Shown here: positions 34,901-44,203 of the stretch, piece by piece | Layout of the letters: every line of letters starts with the position of its first letter | Position numbering within the stretch: position 1 is the first letter of the stretch | From: Pseudomonas bohemica | Lineage (GTDB): Bacteria; Pseudomonadota; Gammaproteobacteria; Pseudomonadales; Pseudomonadaceae | DNA length: 64,000 nt | Assembly (NCBI RefSeq): GCF_002934685.1 | Contig: NZ_NKHL01000103.1 | Location: 35,445-99,444, forward strand | Direction of reading: 5' to 3' | Made by a program: the position numbers and the translations under genes | Notes under the pieces: generated by a model | The model's input: the letters and a program-made list of their open reading frames with translations, nothing else | Told to the model about the DNA's origin: nothing | The model's database searches: none

Positions 34901-34932
34901 GCCCCTGCTACGGCAAAATGCCGTGCAGGAGC
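34901..34932. repeat. Hairpin inside the operon, after the binding-protein gene
   Basis: CCCCTGCTACGGC and GCCGTGCAGGAGC pair almost fully around a short A-rich loop. It lies between the solute-binding-protein and CMD genes. Such hairpins often stabilise the upstream message, which would raise binding-protein levels over the downstream genes. Confidence 0.5.
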
Positions 34933-34940
34933 GAGACGGT

Positions 34941-36506
34941 TCAAGGTTGCTCGGTGACCATGGTCGCGGCGGTGCGGTCGCTGACCAGCGGCTCGACTTT
35001 CAACCCTTTGCGTGCGGCCCAGATGTTCTGGTAGTGGAACAGCGGGATGATGCCGACGTCATCGCTGACGACCTTGACCGAGTCCTCAAGAATCTTGCGG
35101 CGCTTGGCTTCATCAAACTCGGAGGTGGCGTCGATCAGGGCCTTGTCCGCCAACGGGTTGCTGTAATGGCCCCAGTTGGATGCGCCCTGCCCTTTATTGC
35201 TGTCGACGGTGGTGAGGATGTTGGTCAGCGCATAGGCCGCTTCGCCGGTGCCGTTGCCCCAGGCGATCACGCTGATCGCCAGCTCGTTCTTGTTAGCCTT
35301 GCCTGCGTACACCGCCCAAGGCAGCACTTCGAGCTGGACCTTGACGCCGATGCGCGACCAGAACTGCGCCACAGCCTGCATTGCCTCAGGCGCTTGCGGG
35401 TAACGATCGCCCGGGACGTGGGCCGTCAGCTGGAAGCCATCGGGGAAACCTGCCTGCGCCAGCAGCTCCTTGGCCTGTTTGGGGTCGTACGGAATGTTTT
35501 TCACCTCCGGGTTGTAGCCAAAGGTGTTGGCCGGCATCCATTGGTTGGCCTCGGTCACGGTGCCCTGCATGATGCGCTCGTCGATGGCCTGGCGGTTGAT
35601 CGCCAGGGACAGCGCCTTGCGCACGCGAACGTCACGCAGTGGGTTGTCGACTAGCGGCTTGCCAGCGTTATCGCGAATGAACTCATTGGGCCCTTCGCGG
35701 AAACTTGGCTGAATGATCAGCGCGCGCAGCCCCTGATAGGCGAAGACGTTCACGGCAGGCGTCTTGCGCAGCCGCTCGACGTCGGTCGGCGAGACCTTGT
35801 CGATCACATCGACGTCACCAGCGAGCAACGCCGCTGTGCGGTTGGCCGCGTTGGCGATGAAGCGGAAATCCACCTGATCCCAAGTTGGCTTGCCGCCCCA
35901 GTAGCTGTCGTTGCGTTCGAAGATCGTGCGATCGCCCGGCACATACGAAACGAAGCGGTAGGGACCTGTGCCGACCATTGCCTTGCCCGAGTTGTAATCC
36001 GCGCTGCTGGCACCGGCACCTGCGTGACGGCTGACGATGTAGATCGAATCCACGTCCGGCAGCAGGTTGGCGTTCGGGGTGCCGGTCTTGATGATCAGCG
36101 TGTGATCATCCTTGGCCTTTACCGATTCGACCGTACGCGTCGCGCCCGCATAGGAGGCAACGCTGCCCGGTACGTTACGCGCACGCTCGAAGGAGAACAC
36201 GAAATCGTCGGCGGTCAACGGCGTGCCGTCCTGCCATTTGACGTCGTCGCGCAGGTCGAACTGCCAGGTGGTGTCATCCAGTACTTTCCAGCTCTTGGCC
36301 AGGCCCGGCAGGGTCTTGTCGTCGTGACGATTGACCAGCGATTCGAAGGCGTGCAGGGCCACCGAACGGTCGCCGGCATAGTTGTTCAGTTGCGGGTCGA
36401 GGGAGGAAACCGGGTCGGCATAGCCGATGCGCAGGGTCTGCGCCGAAACGCTGCCGGCCGCCAGAATCAGCGCCGAAGCGATCAGTGAACGAACACGTGG
36501 TTGCAT
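34941..36506 (-). CDS. Dpp/Opp-type ABC importer, solute-binding protein
   Basis: 521 residues with a signal peptide ending VSA (20-22) and the SBP_bac_5 pattern (LRIGYADPVSSLDPQL, then DGTPLTADDFVFSFER). It is exported to the periplasm and binds a peptide, or another ligand carried by this family. ATG at 36506 has AAGGA nine bases upstream. It follows two permease and two ATPase genes in one operon. The oxidative enzymes alongside suggest a non-peptide or modified-peptide ligand. Confidence 0.92.
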   Translation of the reverse strand: MQPRVRSLIASALILAAGSVSAQTLRIGYADPVSSLDPQLNNYAGDRSVALHAFESLVNRHDDKTLPGLAKSWKVLDDTTWQFDLRDDVKWQDGTPLTADDFVFSFERARNVPGSVASYAGATRTVESVKAKDDHTLIIKTGTPNANLLPDVDSIYIVSRHAGAGASSADYNSGKAMVGTGPYRFVSYVPGDRTIFERNDSYWGGKPTWDQVDFRFIANAANRTAALLAGDVDVIDKVSPTDVERLRKTPAVNVFAYQGLRALIIQPSFREGPNEFIRDNAGKPLVDNPLRDVRVRKALSLAINRQAIDERIMQGTVTEANQWMPANTFGYNPEVKNIPYDPKQAKELLAQAGFPDGFQLTAHVPGDRYPQAPEAMQAVAQFWSRIGVKVQLEVLPWAVYAGKANKNELAISVIAWGNGTGEAAYALTNILTTVDSNKGQGASNWGHYSNPLADKALIDATSEFDEAKRRKILEDSVKVVSDDVGIIPLFHYQNIWAARKGLKVEPLVSDRTAATMVTEQP

Positions 36507-36563
36507 GGAGAATTCCTTGTACGCAATGGCAGTGGGCACGGCGAGCGTCGATGCGCTCGCTCA

Positions 36564-37574
36564 TCAGTAGTCGTTGAGGTGACACGCACTGAGGTGGTTT
36601 GGTGAGACCTCCCTCAGCGCAGGAACTTCTTCGCGACAGCGCGCGATGGCGTGCGGACAGCGAGGGTGAAAATGACACCCGGCGGGCGGGTTCAGCGGAC
36701 TGGGGATTTCCCCTTTGATCGCGTCATATCGGGTACTGCGAACATCGAAACGCGGGATCTGCGCCAGCAACGCCTGGGTATAGGGATGATTGGCGCGGGC
36801 GAACAGGTCATCGACCGAGGCGCTTTCCACCACCCGCCCGAGGTACATCACCACGACCCGGTCACACAGGTGCTCGACCACGCCCAGGTCGTGACTGATG
36901 AACAGATAGGTCAGGCCCAGCTCGTCACGCAGGTCCATGAACAGGTTGAGGATCTGCGCCTGAATCGACACGTCCAGCGCGGCGACCGACTCGTCACAGA
37001 CCAGCAGTTCGGGCTGCACCGCCAGCGCGCGGGCGATGCCGATACGCTGGCGCTGACCGCCGCTGAACTGATGCGGATAACGCTGGCGCAACTGTGGGCT
37101 CAACCCGGCGCGTTGCAGCTGGGCGCTGACGTAATCGTCGAAGTCGCGCTTGTCGGTCAGGCCATGCAGCAGCGCGCCTTCTCCAACAATGCGATCGACC
37201 CGCAGCCGTGGATTGAGACTCGACGAGGGATCCTGAAAGATCATCTGCACTTTCAGGCGCACCGCATGGCGCTCCTGCGTGGTCAGGGTGTCCAGAGGCT
37301 TGCCGTCCACTGATGCCGTGCCTGAGGAAACCGGCAGCAGCCCGGCCACCATGCGACCAAGGGTCGATTTGCCACAGCCCGACTCCCCCACCAGCCCCAC
37401 CACTTCACCGCGATGAATGCGCAGGTCAACGCGATCCACCGCGTGGGTCACGGGCCTTGGCCGGCTCAATTGCAGGCGTTGCAGCAGACGCTGCACCGAG
37501 TGCTCGGCCGGCGCCTTGCCGAACGTCTTGCTGACCTGATCCAACTCGATCAGCGGGATCTGTTCACTGTGCAT
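36564..37574 (-). CDS. Dpp/Opp-type ABC importer, ATPase (DppF-like)
   Basis: 336 residues: Walker A GESGCGKST (63-71), FQDPSSSLNPRLRV Q-loop, FSGGQRQR signature, LLVCDESVAALDVSIQAQ Walker B, and the C-terminal oligopeptide extension with a cysteine cluster (GCHFHPRCPHAIARC). Walker B ends in DES rather than the usual DEP, a tolerated variation in DppF proteins. The start overlaps the upstream ATPase gene end by 11 bases. Confidence 0.92.
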   Translation of the reverse strand: MHSEQIPLIELDQVSKTFGKAPAEHSVQRLLQRLQLSRPRPVTHAVDRVDLRIHRGEVVGLVGESGCGKSTLGRMVAGLLPVSSGTASVDGKPLDTLTTQERHAVRLKVQMIFQDPSSSLNPRLRVDRIVGEGALLHGLTDKRDFDDYVSAQLQRAGLSPQLRQRYPHQFSGGQRQRIGIARALAVQPELLVCDESVAALDVSIQAQILNLFMDLRDELGLTYLFISHDLGVVEHLCDRVVVMYLGRVVESASVDDLFARANHPYTQALLAQIPRFDVRSTRYDAIKGEIPSPLNPPAGCHFHPRCPHAIARCREEVPALREVSPNHLSACHLNDY

Positions 37575-38565
37575 CGGCGGCTCCGGGGTGAAAGCATCGA
37601 ACGGTCTGACCAGGCGCGACCTCGCGCATCTGCGGCTCTTCGGCGCAACGCGCAGAGGCACGCGAACAACGCGGTGCAAACGCACAGCCGACAGGCATCG
37701 ACAGCAGGTCCGGCGCCATGCCGGGAATCTGCCGCAGGCGCTGACCCCGGCGGTTGCGGCTGGGCAGGCTGTCGATCAGGCCTTGCGTATAAGGATGTTG
37801 CGGGCGGTCCAGCACATCGGCCACCGAACCCTGCTCAACGATGCGTCCGGCGTACATCACCGCCACGTCATCGGCCAGGCCCGCGACCACCGAAAGGTCG
37901 TGCGTGATCCAGATCAACGATGTGCCGTGCTCGCGCACCAGCTTCTGCACTTCACTGAGGATCTGCGCCTGAATGGTCACGTCCAGCGCCGTGGTGGGCT
38001 CGTCGGCGATGATCAGGTCCGGCGAATGCAGCAGCGCGATGGCGATCGCTACCCGCTGACGCATGCCACCGGACAACTGATGCGGATAGGCACTCAGGCG
38101 TTCTTCCGGGCTGGGGATGCCCATCAACGCCAACGTGCGCCCGGCATGCTCGCGGGCTTCGCGCTTGCTCACCGGACGATGAGCGCGGACCGCTTCGATC
38201 ATCTGCGTGTCGACCCGCAGCACCGGGTTGAGGGTCATCATCGGGTCTTGAAAGATCATCGCAATGCGGTTGCCCTGCAAGTCGCGCAACTGAGCAGGCG
38301 AAAGCCCGATAAGGTCGCGTCCCTTGAACAGCACCTGCCCGCCACTGATGCGCCCCGGTGCATCGACCAGGCCGAGGATCGAGAAACCGGTCACCGATTT
38401 GCCCGACCCGGACTCGCCTACCAGCCCCAGCACACGCCCCGGCTGGACGCGCAATGACACGTCGCGCACCGCAGGCAACACACCGGCGCGGGTGTAGAAC
38501 GAGGTGCACAGATTGCGCACGTCGAGAGTAGGAGAGTTCGCTACGGACGATTCAGGCAGGCTCAT
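37564..38565 (-). CDS. Dpp/Opp-type ABC importer, ATPase (DppD-like)
   Basis: 333 residues: Walker A GESGSGKS (50-57), Q-loop IFQDPMMTLNPV, signature LSGGMRQR, Walker B LIIADEPTTALD and the C-terminal GCAFAPRCSRASARC cluster of oligopeptide ATPases. It overlaps the upstream permease gene by four bases. Confidence 0.93.
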   Translation of the reverse strand: MSLPESSVANSPTLDVRNLCTSFYTRAGVLPAVRDVSLRVQPGRVLGLVGESGSGKSVTGFSILGLVDAPGRISGGQVLFKGRDLIGLSPAQLRDLQGNRIAMIFQDPMMTLNPVLRVDTQMIEAVRAHRPVSKREAREHAGRTLALMGIPSPEERLSAYPHQLSGGMRQRVAIAIALLHSPDLIIADEPTTALDVTIQAQILSEVQKLVREHGTSLIWITHDLSVVAGLADDVAVMYAGRIVEQGSVADVLDRPQHPYTQGLIDSLPSRNRRGQRLRQIPGMAPDLLSMPVGCAFAPRCSRASARCAEEPQMREVAPGQTVRCFHPGAADAQ

Positions 38566-39470
38566 CGCTGCAACCTCGGATTCAGAACGTCGCGCAGACG
38601 GTCGCCGACCAGATTGATCGCGACGATGGTGATCAACAGCGCCAGCCCCGGAAACAGGCTGATCCAGTATTCGTTGCTGAGCATGTACTGAAAGCCATTG
38701 GCGATCAGCAGCCCCAGTGACGGTTCGGTGACCGGCACACCCAGCCCCAGAAATGACAGCGTTGCCTCAAGCGTGATGGCGCGGGCGATCTGTAGCGCGC
38801 CGATGACGATCAGCGGCGGCAGGCAATTGGGCAGAATGTGGCCAACCACGATCCGCCAGGGACCGATGCCCTGCCCCCGCGCGGCATCGACGTACTCGCG
38901 GCGACTTTCGGTCAGCGCTTGACCGCGCGCCGTGCGGGCGTAGTAGGCCCACTCCAGCAGGATCAGGGTGAGCATGACGTTGCCGACCCCCTTGCCCAGC
39001 CAGGCGAGGATCATCAACGCCATGAGAATCACCGGGAACGACAGCAGCAGGTCCACCAGACGCATGAGCAAGGCATCGAGCCAGCCACCGACGTAGGCCG
39101 AGACCAGCCCCAACAGCGTGCCGATCACCGCGGCGATCAGCGCTGAGCCAATCCCTACCCACAGGCTGATGCGCAGGCCGTACATGATCGCCGAAACCAG
39201 ATCACGCCCCTGGCCGTCGGTGCCGAGCCAGTAGGTGTAGCCGGTGTCCATGTTGGCGCTACCCGGCGCGAGCCGTGCGTCCAGCACATTGAGTTGCATC
39301 AGGTCGTAGGGGTTCTGGACCACGATCCACGGCGCCAGTACGGCGATCAATACAATGATCAGCAGCACCAGCAGGCCAATCACTGCAGTGGGCGAACTCA
39401 TGAACTCGACCGCGACCCGTCGCCACGGCGACTGAGCCTGCAAACGCACGGTTTTCGAAACGGCATTCAT
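38562..39470 (-). CDS. Dpp/Opp-type ABC importer, permease (DppC-like)
   Basis: 302 residues with five to six membrane helices, a cytoplasmic start and the long periplasmic loop (NPYDLMQLNVLDARLAPGS, then YWLGTDGQGRDL) characteristic of DppC. The EAA loop is REYVDAARGQGIGPWRIVVGH. It overlaps the dppB-like and dppD-like genes by four bases each. Confidence 0.93.
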   Translation of the reverse strand: MNAVSKTVRLQAQSPWRRVAVEFMSSPTAVIGLLVLLIIVLIAVLAPWIVVQNPYDLMQLNVLDARLAPGSANMDTGYTYWLGTDGQGRDLVSAIMYGLRISLWVGIGSALIAAVIGTLLGLVSAYVGGWLDALLMRLVDLLLSFPVILMALMILAWLGKGVGNVMLTLILLEWAYYARTARGQALTESRREYVDAARGQGIGPWRIVVGHILPNCLPPLIVIGALQIARAITLEATLSFLGLGVPVTEPSLGLLIANGFQYMLSNEYWISLFPGLALLITIVAINLVGDRLRDVLNPRLQR

Positions 39471-40441
39471 CGGGAGGCCTCGACACGCACACGTGGATCG
39501 AGCAGGTAATACAGGCCGTCGACGATCAGGTTCAGCACCACGAAAATCACCACGACCACCATCAGATAAGCGACGACCACCGGGCGATCCAGGGTGTTGA
39601 TGCTGTCCAGGATCAACTTGCCCGCGCCTGGCCAGGAAAAGATGCTCTCGGTGACGACGGCGTAAGCGATGGTCGAGCCCAATTCCATGGCCAGCACCGT
39701 CACCACCGGAATCATCGTGTTACGCATGACGTGCATGCACATCACCCTCATCGGCGACAGGCCCTTGGCCCGGGCGAATTTGACGAACTCCTGCGGCAAC
39801 ACTTCACGCACGCCCGCGCGAGTCAGGCGCAGCACCAGGGAAATCTTGAACAGCGCCAGGTTCAGCGCAGGCAATAACAGGTGCTGCAAGCCATCGAGGG
39901 TCAGCCACGACCACTGCACCCCGAGCAGTTCGCGGGTAGCGCCGCGGCCGCTCGCCGGCAGCCAACCGAGCTTGATCGAAAACAGCATGATCATCATCAA
40001 GGCCACCCAGAACGCAGGCAGGGAAAAGCCCACGATGCTGCTGGCCATCATCAGCCGCGACAGCGGATGGTCTGGATACGTACCGGCAAACATGCCCAGC
40101 GGTACGCCGATCACTACCGCCAGAAACAGTGCGCTGAATGCCAGTTCGAACGTCGCCGGCAGGCGTTGCAGAATCAAACGCATGGCGTCTTCGTGATAAA
40201 CGAAGCTCTGGCCGAGGTTGCCGTGAATCGCGCCCTGGAGAAAAAGCAGATACTGCTGCCACAGCGGCTTATCCAGGCCCAGATGAGCGATCGCCTGCAG
40301 GCGCTCGGCCTGGTTGAGGTCTTCCCCTACCAGAATGTCCATCGGATTGCCGATGGCATTCAGGCCGATGAACACCACCAGCGTCATCAACAGAATGACC
40401 AGCATCGACTGGGTCAGCCGTCGCACTGTCCAGCCGATCAT
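39467..40441 (-). CDS. Dpp/Opp-type ABC importer, permease (DppB-like)
   Basis: 324 residues with six helices and the DppB start (RRLTQSMLVILLMTLVVFIG), then DKPLWQQYLLFL. The EAA loop is QEFVKFARAKGLSPMRVMCMH. It overlaps the upstream monooxygenase gene by four bases and the DppC-like gene by four bases. Confidence 0.93.
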   Translation of the reverse strand: MIGWTVRRLTQSMLVILLMTLVVFIGLNAIGNPMDILVGEDLNQAERLQAIAHLGLDKPLWQQYLLFLQGAIHGNLGQSFVYHEDAMRLILQRLPATFELAFSALFLAVVIGVPLGMFAGTYPDHPLSRLMMASSIVGFSLPAFWVALMMIMLFSIKLGWLPASGRGATRELLGVQWSWLTLDGLQHLLLPALNLALFKISLVLRLTRAGVREVLPQEFVKFARAKGLSPMRVMCMHVMRNTMIPVVTVLAMELGSTIAYAVVTESIFSWPGAGKLILDSINTLDRPVVVAYLMVVVVIFVVLNLIVDGLYYLLDPRVRVEASR

Positions 40442-41898
40442 GCGCGCAACTCATCAGCGTCGGGCTGGCTGGCCACCCATTCATCACCGAGCAATTCCGG
40501 ATCGGCGTACTGTCGGATGGCGTCGAAATGCTGCTCGATGTCTTCGTTGAATAGCTGTCCGATCAAGGCGTGCGCCAGTCGTTTGGAGCCCTCGCTGATC
40601 GCAGGAATATCGCCGGAAACCGCGCCGTAGCTCAGCGCCGCCGGATAGCTGAAGCAGTGAATATGGTTCAGGCCCGGACAGGCGCCGGGCGTCTTCTCCT
40701 GAAACTCGAAGCAGTTGCCCAGATCCGGAAGCTCAGCCAGTTCGGCGTCGACTTCATCGACAGGCGCCTGAAAACGATCCCGCCAGACGCGGATCTGTGA
40801 CGAGAACGGCGCAAACTCCGGACGCAGCGCGAAGTCCGTGCGAAAGCCGGTGGCGAATACCACGAAGTCCGCCTCGATCCGTGCGGTGGGCGTTTGCAGA
40901 AACACGCCGCCGACGGGGTTTTCCTGCACCGACAGCACGGGAGAGTTCAATAGAAAGCGCGCCCTGCCCGAGCGCGAGACGCGCAGCGTGCTGCCCCGAG
41001 GCGGCGGCACTTGCTGGGTGTTGAGGTAGTTGCGGATGCGCCATTTCCACTCGTCGGGCAGGCGCCAGTAGCCGTGGGTCATGCCAGGATTGCCCGCGCC
41101 CTTGCCTTTGTTGATGCGTGGCAATTCGGCGCGTCGGATCAGCAGATCGACCCGCGTCGCACCGGCTTCAAGCGCCGTCGCAGCGCTGTCCATTGCCGAT
41201 GCGCCACCGCCAATGACGGCGACGCGATGGCCCTTGAACCACTCGTCTTGCAGGCCGTCTGCCGAATGCGCCCACAGATGACGCGGCAACTGGTGCGCGA
41301 ACCTCGGCACCCAAGGACCACCCAGGCCGTCACGACCCGTGGCGAGGACCACATGCCGCGCGAGCAGATTCAGTGTCTGCCCCGCCGCTTCCACGTCCAA
41401 CTCCACGATCCCGTCCGCTCGCGGGGCAACGCGGGCCACACGGTGTTCGTTGCGCACGTCCAGCGCCAGCACCCTGCGATACCAGCGCAGGTATTCGGCC
41501 CATTGCAGACGAGGGATCTTGTCCAGCGCGGCCCAGCCGTCATCGCCGAACTGCGCTTCGTACCAGGCGCGGAAGGTCAGCGCAGGCAAACCCAGGGCCG
41601 GCCCAGTGAGTTGTTTAGGGGAACGCAGCGTTTCCATGCGCGCCGTGGTTGCCCAAGGGCCTTCGAAACCTGCGGGCGCCTGATCGAAGATCACTGCGGC
41701 AACACCCAGATGACGCAGTTCCGCCGCTAACGCCAGGCCCGCCATACCACCGCCGATAATCGCGACGTCCAACACCGGAGCACCTTCATGAAGGCGCGAC
41801 TTGACCCATGGGTTGGCAGGCAGATCGAGCCAGAGTAGATCCTGGCGCAGACGCGCCTCCAGTGACGCCAGGCCAGTGGGTGCAGTGACATCGGACAT
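40438..41898 (-). CDS. FAD/NAD(P)-dependent monooxygenase-like oxidoreductase (486 aa)
   Basis: Two Rossmann motifs: GGGMAG (49-54) and a second GGGASA near residue 220, with VVLATGRDG between them, as in flavin-containing monooxygenases. It is the first gene of an eight-gene operon with four-base overlaps, followed by the Dpp-type importer and the CMD/AhpD pair. In related operons a luciferase-like FMN enzyme holds this place, so this cluster appears to have a different oxidase. Probable role: oxidation of the imported compound. The LysR gene lies upstream. Confidence 0.86.
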   Translation of the reverse strand: MSDVTAPTGLASLEARLRQDLLWLDLPANPWVKSRLHEGAPVLDVAIIGGGMAGLALAAELRHLGVAAVIFDQAPAGFEGPWATTARMETLRSPKQLTGPALGLPALTFRAWYEAQFGDDGWAALDKIPRLQWAEYLRWYRRVLALDVRNEHRVARVAPRADGIVELDVEAAGQTLNLLARHVVLATGRDGLGGPWVPRFAHQLPRHLWAHSADGLQDEWFKGHRVAVIGGGASAMDSAATALEAGATRVDLLIRRAELPRINKGKGAGNPGMTHGYWRLPDEWKWRIRNYLNTQQVPPPRGSTLRVSRSGRARFLLNSPVLSVQENPVGGVFLQTPTARIEADFVVFATGFRTDFALRPEFAPFSSQIRVWRDRFQAPVDEVDAELAELPDLGNCFEFQEKTPGACPGLNHIHCFSYPAALSYGAVSGDIPAISEGSKRLAHALIGQLFNEDIEQHFDAIRQYADPELLGDEWVASQPDADELRA

Positions 41899-42104
41899 GT
41901 TGGGTACTCGGCGTGGCGATCGAGAGCAAGCGCTCGATTCTTAATCTCTATCAATTCAAACGCCTCCCAGAATCGAAAAATATGAATTCAGGAAGGCCAT
42001 GAATGCTTAAACCGAATACTAAAAGGCGCTTTTTATTCTCGCAATGCGCAAAAAAGAATATTGATATTCCCTGCTGGAATTAGAGGGAGAAGAATGCCAT
42101 CACG
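41899..42104. promoter_or_regulatory. Promoter region of the eight-gene operon
   Basis: A 206-base A+T-rich stretch between the lysR stop and the monooxygenase start. It contains a GAATAT-CA-ATATTC palindrome on the lower strand (42056-42069), followed on that strand by six T residues. It should hold the operon promoter and the LysR site, but no motif is decisive. Confidence 0.4.
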
Positions 42105-43055
42105 CTATTCGGCATAGATGTTTTGCAACAGCGCGTCGTGGGCGCTGGCTTCATGCATCACCATCTGGGGCAGCAGCCGTTTGGCCGAGCTTGCAATCTC
42201 ATCGATCAGCGCGCGCGCCACATCCGAGAGCGGGCTGGCGAACGCAGAAATGAGACCGAAGAAAAACGGAATGTTGCAGGCGATCGGCCGTACAACGACA
42301 CCTTCCAGCGGCACCCCCGTGGCCGTGAACGGATCAACCAGTGCAACGCCCAACCCTACTCTGGCCATCTGCATCGCAATCAATGAGGTGTTGGTGTCAA
42401 GCATGCGCGGCGCCTTGCCGCCAGCGTCGTGAAAGGCTTTGTCGATGCGACGTCGGAAACGATAGGGATTGGCCATGGTGATGAGGGTCTGCTCCACCAG
42501 TTGCTCCATGGACAACACCGGATGGGCGGCCAGCGCCGAGTCGGCGGGCAATACCGCGACACAGGGAGCTTCGCCGATCCAGTGGATGTCCAGGCCGCGG
42601 TGCTCGAGCGGCAGGCTTACCGCGCCCAGGTCCATGGTTTTCGACAGCACTGCCTGCACCACGTTTTCCGGGGACATGCTCTGTAGCTGGATCTGCTGCG
42701 GGCGCAGGCTCTGCGGCAGGCGCGACAATGCGCTGGGTAATAGCCCTGCAGCCAGTGCGGAGATCGCCACCAGCTTGATTTGATGGTTCTCCTCCCGAGC
42801 GATGTGCTGCGCGCGCTGGCGGATGTTGCGAATCCCCAGCAGCGCGCTTTCGACCTCGCCATACATCATGAAAGCCTTCTGAGTCGGGGTGACCTTCGGC
42901 CCGCTGCGTTCGAACAACGCAAAGCCAAGTTCCTGCTCAAGCTCCTGAATGACCCGCGTCACCGACGGCTGAGAACGGCCGAGCATTTTCCCCGCAGCAG
43001 TGACGCTGCCCGCCGACATCACAGCCGCAAAAGCTTCCAGCTGACGCAGATCCAT
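42105..43055 (-). CDS. LysR-family regulator of the monooxygenase-importer operon
   Basis: 316 residues with the helix-turn-helix MDLRQLEAFAAVMSAGSVTA and GRSQPSVTRVIQELEQELGFALF, then a complete effector domain. It is transcribed in the same direction as the operon and sits immediately upstream, 206 bases from the monooxygenase. Control of that operon is the obvious hypothesis. Confidence 0.9.
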   Translation of the reverse strand: MDLRQLEAFAAVMSAGSVTAAGKMLGRSQPSVTRVIQELEQELGFALFERSGPKVTPTQKAFMMYGEVESALLGIRNIRQRAQHIAREENHQIKLVAISALAAGLLPSALSRLPQSLRPQQIQLQSMSPENVVQAVLSKTMDLGAVSLPLEHRGLDIHWIGEAPCVAVLPADSALAAHPVLSMEQLVEQTLITMANPYRFRRRIDKAFHDAGGKAPRMLDTNTSLIAMQMARVGLGVALVDPFTATGVPLEGVVVRPIACNIPFFFGLISAFASPLSDVARALIDEIASSAKRLLPQMVMHEASAHDALLQNIYAE

Positions 43056-43190
43056 AAGTACGCCTTACAAAAATCGGAAACGAAGGGAACACAGCTGTGC
43101 AATCCCCGATGGTCGGGCGAAAGTCTACACGCAGTTGTCGACCTGACGCTCGCGCCAAGTAAGTTGCACCTTTGTCGACTGATGCACTTA

Positions 43191-43228
43191 TTCGCTGCCG
43201 TCGTAACCTGCGACGTTTCCTGCACGGG
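43191..43228 (-). repeat. Half copy of a dispersed palindromic element (copy 2)
   Basis: TTCGCTGCCGTCGTAACCT followed by GCGACG matches the core at 63768-63792 in 24 of 25 positions and continues into a CTCCTACAGG-like end. It sits between the lysR gene and eutC in a 288-base gene-free spacer that shows nothing else clear. Confidence 0.7.
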
Positions 43229-43343
43229 GCGTGTGAAAATCGTAGCGGGCGAAGGCAAGACAAGGCAAAAAGCAGGCGGAAAACGGCCGGATGAACCGAA
43301 GATACGAGCGAATACTGGACTGTGGAGTGATATGAACCGGGGT

Positions 43344-44165
43344 CTACCCGCCAATCAAAAAATTCCCCGGCCGCGCTTCTTCACCCGCTTCCAGCACGGG
43401 CACATGCGCTTCATCCTTGAGGCTGACGCCCGACAATTGTCGACGCCAGGCCTCGCGCATCAGGTACAGCAATTTGTGCGCGGCCATCGCGTAGCTCATG
43501 CCTTCGAGCCGAACGTTGGAGATGCAGTTACGGGACGCGTCGTTCAAGCCCACGCGTGGCGCGAAGGTGAAGTACAGGCCAAGGCTGTCCGGCGAGCTGA
43601 GGCCCGGGCGTTCGCCGATGAGGATCACCACCATTCGCGCCTTGAGCAGCTCGGCGACTTCATCGGCCACCGCGACCCGGCCCTGCTCCACCAGCACCAC
43701 TGGCGCCAGATTCCAGCCTTCGGCCGCCGCCAGTTGATCGATGCGCTCGAGCATCGCCGGGCTGTGGCGTTGCACCGCCAGTGAAGACAGCCCGTCGGCC
43801 ACCACCAACGCCAGATCGAAGCCTTCGGGATGCGCCTCGACGTAATCGCGCAATTGCGCAACCGAATCCTGCGACAAGCGCCGCCCCAGATCCGGTCGTT
43901 GCAGGTAGACGTTGCGGTCCGGCGCCGAGCTGTGGACCTTGAGGGTTTCGCGCTGACGAGCGTTGAGTTGCTCACTCAACGCCCCGTGATCGAACGGCAG
44001 ATGCACCGCGTCTCGAGCCTGCGCATGGGCGAACTGGAAGTCCAGTTGCGCGGCGGTCGGCAGGCTGGTCCCGGCATGGCCCAGGGCGATGCGCGCCGAG
44101 GTCAGCGAGCGCAGTTGACGCCAGGCGTCGGCCTGGGCCGGTGATTTGCTGTGGTCATCACTCAT
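43344..44165 (-). CDS. eutC: Ethanolamine ammonia-lyase, small subunit
   Basis: 273 residues of the cobalamin-binding small subunit, which with EutB converts ethanolamine to acetaldehyde and ammonia. Family segments include [52 protein letters not shown] and [17 protein letters not shown] at 44165 with GAAGGA is preferred over a TTG two codons upstream. It lies 38 bases after eutB, in the permease-eutB-eutC order. Confidence 0.96.
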   Translation of the reverse strand: MSDDHSKSPAQADAWRQLRSLTSARIALGHAGTSLPTAAQLDFQFAHAQARDAVHLPFDHGALSEQLNARQRETLKVHSSAPDRNVYLQRPDLGRRLSQDSVAQLRDYVEAHPEGFDLALVVADGLSSLAVQRHSPAMLERIDQLAAAEGWNLAPVVLVEQGRVAVADEVAELLKARMVVILIGERPGLSSPDSLGLYFTFAPRVGLNDASRNCISNVRLEGMSYAMAAHKLLYLMREAWRRQLSGVSLKDEAHVPVLEAGEEARPGNFLIGG

Positions 44166-44203
44166 GGCCAAATCCTTCTTCTTGCAACTGCCAAATCAAG
44201 TCG

